This document shows, piece by piece, positions 5,116 through 8,848 of a stretch of DNA of 8,848 bases. Source of the DNA: Thermoleophilia bacterium (lineage in GTDB: Bacteria > Actinomycetota > Thermoleophilia > Gaiellales > Gaiellaceae). The stretch's first letter is position 1; each line of letters starts with the position of its first letter. The stretch lies in assembly GCA_025935275.1 (NCBI GenBank), contig JAICVP010000074.1, positions 1 to 8,848 of the forward strand, given 5' to 3'. A model generated the notes under the pieces. That model was not told the DNA's origin. It ran no database searches and was given only the letters and a program-made list of their open reading frames with translations. A program made the translations under genes and the position numbers.

Positions 5116-5870
5116 GATTCGACGAAGCACCGAGCGAAGAGACCCTCCGGAAGCTGATCGACGAGGCCCGCGGCCGCGGCGAGGAGACGCTGAGCATCGA
5201 GACGACGCGCGAGGCCGGTGACGCCTGGGTGCGGGCCGGGTTCAGCGAGCAAGCGCGCGTCCTCGAGGCCTCCGTGGCGGCCCTCGAACAGCGGCTGACG
5301 AGCGACAAGGCGCCCTCCTACGGGTCGGTGCACGTGCAGACCGACGACCTGGACGGCGTCGTCCGTGCGGTGCGCCAGTTCGTGCCGCGCATGCCGGGCG
5401 GCTCGAAGGGAAGCGTCGTGGCTCCGCCGAGGAACGGCTGGACCGGCGTCTACGACGAGCTCACCGACCGTAACCCGGAGATGCTGCGCCGCCTTGCGCG
5501 CGAGCTCTCCGACCGAATGGGCGCCGTCGTCCTTGCCCTCGGCGTGGAGGAGGGCCAGGTCGTCCGCTTCGTCCTCTTCGAGCGCGGGCGCACCATGGAC
5601 GAGTACCTCTCCGTTCCCGAGTACTACGGCGAAGTCCCGCCCGGAGACGTGATCTCGCTAGAAGCGAACCCCACGGTCGTCGCCCGGCTGACGGGTGCCG
5701 ACCCCGCCGAGGTGCGGCGCGTCGCTGTCACCGCCGCGAGCCAGAACGAGCTGCCGCCCGCGGACGAGCTCGCGGGAGCCGTCGGGTCGCTGCTCGGCGT
5801 CGAGGGCGGGGACCACGGGTACGAGCGCGCGCGGGAGATTCCGGACGCCCTCGACGTCCCGCGCGAGTGA
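5112..5870 (+). CDS. Conserved protein of unknown function with GNAT-like N-terminal segment
   Basis: I do not recognise a characterised family for this 252-residue protein. Residues 10-55 (helix LRKLIDEARGRG, strand ETLSIETT, then AGDAWVRAGFSEQARVL) look like the C-terminal half of a GNAT acetyltransferase, but the acetyl-CoA loop part is missing, so acetyl transfer is unlikely. Residues 68-240 form a second part with strands such as VVLALGVEEGQVVRFVLF, a DEYLSVPEYYG segment (163-173) and a helical end (PADELAGAVGSLLG, 216-229). There is no signal peptide or membrane helix, so it is probably cytoplasmic. It starts at ATG 5112 within the stop of the glycosylase gene (ATGA) and ends at TGA overlapping the GTG of the hydrolase gene (GTGA), so it is coupled to both. 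I am sure the gene is real; the function is unknown. Confidence 0.85.
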   Translation: MRFDEAPSEETLRKLIDEARGRGEETLSIETTREAGDAWVRAGFSEQARVLEASVAALEQRLTSDKAPSYGSVHVQTDDLDGVVRAVRQFVPRMPGGSKGSVVAPPRNGWTGVYDELTDRNPEMLRRLARELSDRMGAVVLALGVEEGQVVRFVLFERGRTMDEYLSVPEYYGEVPPGDVISLEANPTVVARLTGADPAEVRRVAVTAASQNELPPADELAGAVGSLLGVEGGDHGYERAREIPDALDVPRE

Positions 5871-6577
5871 GCGTCCTTCTCCTTCTGCACGCCTTTCCGT
5901 TCGACGCGCGGATGTGGGAGGGACAGGAGGCCGTCTTCGACGAAGCCGGCTACGAGGTGATCGCGCCCAGCCTGCCCGGGCGCGGCGCGGCCGATTCCTC
6001 GCTCTCCAGCTGGGCGGCCAGGACACTCGACCTGCTCCCGGGCGACTTCATCCCGGTCGGGGTTTCGATGGGCGGCTACCTCGCGTTCGAGCTCTGGCGC
6101 CAGGCGCCGAAGCGGATTCCGGCGATCGTCCTCGCCGACACGCGGGCGACTGCCGACGACGAGGCGGGCCGCGCGGCTCGCGACGAGACCATCCGCGTGC
6201 TGCGCGAGGACGGCTTCGACGCATTCTGGGAGGGGCTCGCGCCCAAGCTCTTCGCCGCTGGCACGTCGCCCGAGACGGTTGCGCGTGCCCGGGAGATCGC
6301 GGCCGAGCAGCCGGTCGAGAGCCTCGTCGCGAGCGTGGAGGCGATGCGCGACCGCTTCGACTCGACGACGACCCTGGCCCACATCAAGGTCCCCGCGCTC
6401 GTACTCGTCGGCAAAGAGGACGCGGTCACGCCTCCGCTTGCCGCGAAGGAGATCGTCACCGGCCTCGTCGAGGGCCGCTACGCCGAGATCGCCGGCGCCG
6501 GCCACCTTTCGCCGCTCGAGCGGCCGGCCGAGTTCAACGAGGAGGTTCTGGTCTTCCTCCACGAGGTGCTGGCGTGA
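5867..6577 (+). CDS. Alpha/beta fold hydrolase
   Basis: This is a 236-residue serine hydrolase of the alpha/beta fold. The oxyanion-loop motif LLHAFPFD is at residues 6-13, the nucleophile Ser67 lies in GVSMGG, the acid is Asp185 in LVGKEDAVTPP and the base is His213 in GAGHLSPLERP. A helical cap (about residues 95-165) separates the two halves. The layout resembles 3-oxoadipate enol-lactonase and related carboxylesterases, but the substrate cannot be read from sequence. It has no signal peptide. The start is GTG at 5867, within GTGA that holds the stop of the previous gene; there is no SD, so translational coupling is likely. The end overlaps the rhodanese gene in the same GTGA manner. Confidence 0.9.
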   Translation: MSVLLLLHAFPFDARMWEGQEAVFDEAGYEVIAPSLPGRGAADSSLSSWAARTLDLLPGDFIPVGVSMGGYLAFELWRQAPKRIPAIVLADTRATADDEAGRAARDETIRVLREDGFDAFWEGLAPKLFAAGTSPETVARAREIAAEQPVESLVASVEAMRDRFDSTTTLAHIKVPALVLVGKEDAVTPPLAAKEIVTGLVEGRYAEIAGAGHLSPLERPAEFNEEVLVFLHEVLA

Positions 6578-6900
6578 CCGGAGACGAGCTCGCGCGACTC
6601 CTCGAGGAGGGCTCGGTGACCCTGCTCGACGTGCGCACGCCGGAAGAGTTCTCGGGCGAGGCCGGCTATCCGTGCGACCCGCGCCAGGGCCACATCGAGG
6701 GCGCCGTCAACGTCCCTCTGGACGACCTCCACTACGGCGTCGAGGCCGCGCTCTCAGGCATCGACGCGACGAAGCTGTTCGTCACCTACTGCCATTCCGG
6801 CCAGCGATCGGAGATCGCCGCGGCTCTTCTACGCGCGGCAGGCCACGACGCCTCCAACTACGAAGGCTCCTGGCACGAGTGGTCTCAGCGCGAGGCCTGA
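6574..6900 (+). CDS. Single-domain rhodanese-like sulfurtransferase
   Basis: This 108-residue protein is one rhodanese domain, which moves sulfane sulfur through a cysteine persulfide. The family patterns are LLDVRTPEEF (17-26), GHIEGAVNVP (39-48) and the active-site loop CHSGQRS (73-79) with catalytic Cys73 and Arg78, followed by AAALLRAAGHDASNYEGSW. A short insert with Cys34 (GYPCDPRQ) precedes the GHIEGA motif; insertions at this place occur in other members. Start GTG at 6574 lies in GTGA with the stop of the hydrolase gene; a GAGGTG SD (6563-6568) is 5 nt upstream. It is the last gene of the hmgA unit, and its 3' end overlaps the convergent amidotransferase gene by 16 nt. Its sulfur donor and acceptor are unknown. 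Confidence 0.92.
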   Translation: MTGDELARLLEEGSVTLLDVRTPEEFSGEAGYPCDPRQGHIEGAVNVPLDDLHYGVEAALSGIDATKLFVTYCHSGQRSEIAAALLRAAGHDASNYEGSWHEWSQREA

Positions 6901-7550
6901 TCGAAGAACGCGTTCGCGAGGATCCGCCCGAGCTCGTTCCAGCGGTCGATCGGATCGACGGGAATCGGAGGCGCCGAGCCGTCGGCACCGGCGCGCCAGG
7001 CTTCGAGCATGTCGCGCGTCACCTCGGGGTGGAATTGGACTCCCCACGCCGCTTCGCCGACCCGGAAGGCCTGCGTGCAGACGGGGTTCCGGGCGAGTAG
7101 TACGCCGTCGGGCGGCACGTCGAACGCGTAGCTGTGCCACTCGAAGGCCTCGAAGCGGGCGGGTAGCGCCCCGACGACCGGGTCGGCCTTGCCCTCGGAG
7201 GTCAGCTCGATCTCGAACCAGCCGATCTCGGGCCGGGATGCCTGGCCGACGTGCGCGCCGGACGCGCGCGCGAGCAGCTGGCCGCCGAGACAGACGCCCA
7301 TGAGCGGCTGCCCGCGCTCGACCGCTTCGCGCATCAGGTCGTGCTGGCCCGTGAGCCACGGATGCCGCTCCTCCTGGTCGACGTGCATCGAGCCGCCGAA
7401 GACGACGAGCGCGTCGAATTCCTCGGGCGGCTCGGGCGGCGGCCCCTGCGAGACGTTCCACTCCAGGAGCTCGTCGCCGCGCTCGCGAATGACGTCGGCG
7501 AACAGCCCGGCCGGACCGTCGTGCTCGTGGGTCAGGCAGAGGACGCGCAT
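6885..7550 (-). CDS. Class I glutamine amidotransferase (GATase1 domain protein)
   Basis: This 221-residue free-standing GATase1 domain is like the glutaminase part of GMP synthase. The triad is readable: Cys87 in GVCLGGQLLA, His174 and Glu176 in GVQFHPEVT. The early VVFGGSMHVDQEE segment (49-61) is typical of the stand-alone type 1 amidotransferase group near GuaA and gamma-glutamyl hydrolases such as PuuD, rather than PabA or TrpG. It releases ammonia from glutamine, or cleaves a gamma-glutamyl bond; the acceptor is unknown. The start is ATG at 7548-7550. No SD is seen, but TAGACT ends 6 nt before the ATG, which suggests a leaderless mRNA. The gene is convergent with, and overlaps by 16 nt, the rhodanese gene, and is divergent from the small membrane protein gene at 7622. 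Confidence 0.9.
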   Translation of the reverse strand: MRVLCLTHEHDGPAGLFADVIRERGDELLEWNVSQGPPPEPPEEFDALVVFGGSMHVDQEERHPWLTGQHDLMREAVERGQPLMGVCLGGQLLARASGAHVGQASRPEIGWFEIELTSEGKADPVVGALPARFEAFEWHSYAFDVPPDGVLLARNPVCTQAFRVGEAAWGVQFHPEVTRDMLEAWRAGADGSAPPIPVDPIDRWNELGRILANAFFDQASR

Positions 7551-7556
7551 GGCGCG

Positions 7557-7562
7557 AGTCTA
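7557..7562 (-). promoter_or_regulatory. Possible -10 box for a leaderless amidotransferase transcript
   Basis: The minus strand reads TAGACT (TANNNT) ending 6 nt before the ATG at 7550, with no SD between. This repeats the arrangement before hmgA. No -35 is evident. Confidence 0.45.
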
Positions 7563-7609
7563 GGGAAGACGTTGGGCCGTCGAGCCGTCCTGTTTCCATC
7601 AGCAGGCGG

Positions 7610-7615
7610 AAGGAG
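7610..7615 (+). promoter_or_regulatory. Ribosome binding site of the small repeat-bearing membrane protein gene
   Basis: AAGGAG ends 6 nt before the ATG at 7622 and fixes that start. It also shows that SD-led and apparently SD-less genes are mixed in this genome. Confidence 0.75.
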
Positions 7616-7621
7616 AGCACG

Positions 7622-7960
7622 ATGCAGCACGCACGGAACAGGAATCTCAAGACTCTCGCTACGGTGATCGCCGTCGCCGCGCTCGCGGCCCCGGTGACCC
7701 AGGCCGCGGTCGACGTCGACGCGCGGCATCAGGCGCTTCTCGACAAGGCTCCGCAGGCGCAGGTGGACGCACGCCATCAGGCGCTGCTCGAGCGCGGCGG
7801 AGAGGGGCCGTCGGTCTACGTCACCAAGGCGCCGCAGCAGTCCGCGTCCGAAGGCATGGACTGGGGCGACGCGGGCATCGGCGCCGGCATGGCGGTCGGC
7901 GTGATCCTGCTGGGCGCGGGCGGTGCGCTCGTCGTCCGGCGCAAGCCGGCGCACGCGTGA
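7622..7960 (+). CDS. Small secreted, membrane-anchored protein with tandem VDARHQALL repeat
   Basis: This 112-residue protein has an N-terminal signal peptide (basic RNRNLK at 5-10, hydrophobic core 11-22, likely cleavage near TQA at 26-28), an exported middle part, and a C-terminal membrane helix (about 86-105) followed by RRK, which would leave the tail in the cytoplasm. If the signal is cleaved, about 60 residues face outward. The middle contains two copies of VDARHQALL (32-40 and 48-56) with a 16-residue period. The anchor is preceded by MDWGDAGIGAG. I know of no function; similar short proteins with D-x-R-H-x-x-L-L repeats occur in related actinobacteria, from memory. A good SD lies at 7610-7615. 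Its stop is 2 nt from the end of the convergent aminotransferase gene. Confidence 0.85.
   Translation: MQHARNRNLKTLATVIAVAALAAPVTQAAVDVDARHQALLDKAPQAQVDARHQALLERGGEGPSVYVTKAPQQSASEGMDWGDAGIGAGMAVGVILLGAGGALVVRRKPAHA
7715..7789 (+). repeat. Tandem coding repeat, two units, 48-nt period
   Basis: Bases 7715-7741 and 7763-7789 both encode VDARHQALL. Third-position differences separate the copies (for example GTC versus GTG for Val, CGG versus CGC for Arg), so the peptide has been kept while the DNA diverged. Confidence 0.8.
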
Positions 7961-7962
7961 TC

Positions 7963-8817
7963 TCAACGCGCGGCAGCTTCGCGTAGCGCTTCCTGGAGCT
8001 CCTGGGCCGCGGGCCCGGGGGCTCCAGGGCCCACCGGCCGGCCGTCCAGCTCGACCACCGGCATCACCTCGCGGATCGAGGAGGACGTGAACGCCTCGTC
8101 CGCGCCCGCCAGGTGCTCGAGCGGGAAGACGCCTTCGCGCACCTCGCGGCCGGCCGCCGCCGCCTCCTCCATGAGGGTCGCCCTCGTCACGCCCGCGAGG
8201 ATGCCGAGCTCGAGCGCGGGTGTATAGAGGACGTCGTCGTAGCGCCACCACACGTTTGTAACCGGGCCTTCGAGCACGACATCCCCCGACCCGAGGAAGA
8301 CGGCGTCGTCAGCGCCTCGGCGCTTCGCCTCCGCCTCGGCAGCCATGTTGACGGCATAGCTCGTCGACTTCACGCCGCCGAGCAACCAGGGCGAGGTCGC
8401 GCGGAGCTCGGGGTCGACGCCGAGCTGGATCGAGACGAGCTCGAGCCCGCGCTCGCGGAGCGCATCCAGCCCCTCAGGGAGGCTGCTGACCATCGCAACC
8501 TGGGTCGGGCTCCCGGCTCCGTCGCGGCCGGGCGTCACGAAGAGTCGCAGCATCGCGTCCGCCACACCGGACGCTTCGAGCGCAAGCCCTGCCAGGCGGC
8601 GCAGCTCGTCCCGGTCGATCGCCCCGATCTCCACGCGCGCCGCTGAGCCGGCGAGACGCGCCAGGTGCTCGTCCAGCTTGAACGGGCTACCGCCGTAGAC
8701 GCGCGTGGTCTCGAAGGCGGCGCGGCTGCGCAGGAACGCCTCGTCATCCACGTGCAGGACCGGCTCGTCGGGATCGACGAGGCCGCGCCCGCCCACCGCG
8801 AGAGCGAGGAGGGTCAC
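7963..8817 (-). CDS. Class IV aminotransferase, possible aminodeoxychorismate lyase (PabC-like)
   Basis: This 284-residue PLP enzyme has fold type IV. Landmarks are the N-terminal FETTRVYGGSPFKLDEHLARL stretch (in part: FETTRVYGG, 35-43; LDEHLARL, 48-55), the PLP lysine Lys150 in LGGVKSTSYAVN, the GADDAVFLG segment and Glu183 in VLEGPVTNVWW, and the LGILAGVTRATLME phosphate-binding part (204-217). The family includes branched-chain aminotransferase, D-amino-acid aminotransferase and 4-amino-4-deoxychorismate lyase; the length and the short N-terminus favour a PabC-like enzyme of folate synthesis, but this is not decisive. The start is GTG at 8815-8817, with GAGGAG 12 nt upstream. A second frame stops within the same GTGA, so an upstream gene is probably coupled to it. 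The other end lies 2 nt from a convergent gene. Confidence 0.88.
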   Translation of the reverse strand: MTLLALAVGGRGLVDPDEPVLHVDDEAFLRSRAAFETTRVYGGSPFKLDEHLARLAGSAARVEIGAIDRDELRRLAGLALEASGVADAMLRLFVTPGRDGAGSPTQVAMVSSLPEGLDALRERGLELVSIQLGVDPELRATSPWLLGGVKSTSYAVNMAAEAEAKRRGADDAVFLGSGDVVLEGPVTNVWWRYDDVLYTPALELGILAGVTRATLMEEAAAAGREVREGVFPLEHLAGADEAFTSSSIREVMPVVELDGRPVGPGAPGPAAQELQEALREAAAR

Positions 8818-8848
8818 GTCGTCGCCGGCTCCTCGACCGGAGCGCCCA
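8814..8848 (-). CDS. Tail of an upstream ORF, cut by the window edge
   Basis: In the frame shifted by one from the aminotransferase, the minus strand is open from the window edge and reads GAPVEEPATT before TGA at 8816-8814, which overlaps the aminotransferase GTG as GTGA. This is the same overlap style seen elsewhere in the window. Ten codons are too few to identify the gene; a chorismate-using synthase (PabB type) is often the neighbour of PabC-like genes, but nothing here shows it. Confidence 0.35.
   Translation of the reverse strand, partial: GAPVEEPATT

Noticed and set aside
3862..5130. 422-codon open frame on the minus strand
   Set aside because: It is opposite the phosphatase and glycosylase genes and its translation ends in an Arg/Ser-rich run; it is a GC-driven shadow.
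5695..6573. Long open frame upstream of the rhodanese in the same frame
   Set aside because: The upstream part is out of frame with the alpha/beta hydrolase and reads as Arg-rich nonsense. Rhodanese homology begins at the GTG at 6574.
8005..8032. GGGCCC-type inverted repeat near the 3' end of the aminotransferase gene
   Set aside because: It is explained by Gly, Pro and Ala codons of the GPGAPGP segment and has no T-tract.

Overview
The window is GC-rich and gene-dense on both strands, with little intergenic space, frequent GTG/TTG starts and mostly 4-nt overlaps between consecutive genes. This, together with the style of the proteins (DUF2568/YrdB, small repeat-bearing membrane protein, actinobacterial-type homogentisate dioxygenase), suggests a chromosomal segment of a high-GC actinobacterium, possibly of the class Thermoleophilia. 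That placement is inference from sequence style only. No tRNA, rRNA, CRISPR array, insertion sequence or phage gene is seen.

Layout. Positions 3-551 hold the 3' part of 4-hydroxyphenylpyruvate dioxygenase. Positions 552-643 hold a leader with a strong hairpin that buries the Shine-Dalgarno (SD) sequence of a cold-shock protein gene (644-850). That gene is followed at once by infA (IF-1), whose conserved N-terminus and SD point to an AUC start codon at 865. A fumarylacetoacetase-type hydrolase (1135-1935) follows. A short minus-strand pair lies at 1925-2425: a 52-aa truncated MscL-like protein, then a YrdB/DUF2568 membrane protein. Divergent from it runs a six-gene plus-strand unit (2479-6900): homogentisate 1,2-dioxygenase, a HAD phosphatase, an AlkA-like DNA glycosylase, a conserved protein of unknown function, an alpha/beta hydrolase and a single-domain rhodanese. 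All junctions overlap. On the minus strand comes a class I glutamine amidotransferase (6885-7550). Divergent from it is a small secreted or membrane-anchored protein with a 16-residue tandem repeat (7622-7960). Last, on the minus strand, is a class IV aminotransferase (7963-8817), with the tail of another ORF overlapping its start.

Function. HPPD, homogentisate dioxygenase and the FAH-family hydrolase form most of the tyrosine to fumarate plus acetoacetate route; no maleylacetoacetate isomerase is visible here. The cold-shock protein and IF-1 genes, both encoding small OB-fold RNA-binding proteins, sit inside this catabolic cluster. The downstream genes of the hmgA unit look like salvage or repair functions and have no obvious shared pathway.

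The most unusual signals are the cold-shock leader hairpin (SD-sequestering stem and poly-T terminator in one), the apparent AUC start of infA, the MscL-like mini-protein lacking the loop and second membrane helix, and a recurring TANNNT-like box 6-8 nt before SD-less ATG codons, suggesting leaderless mRNAs.
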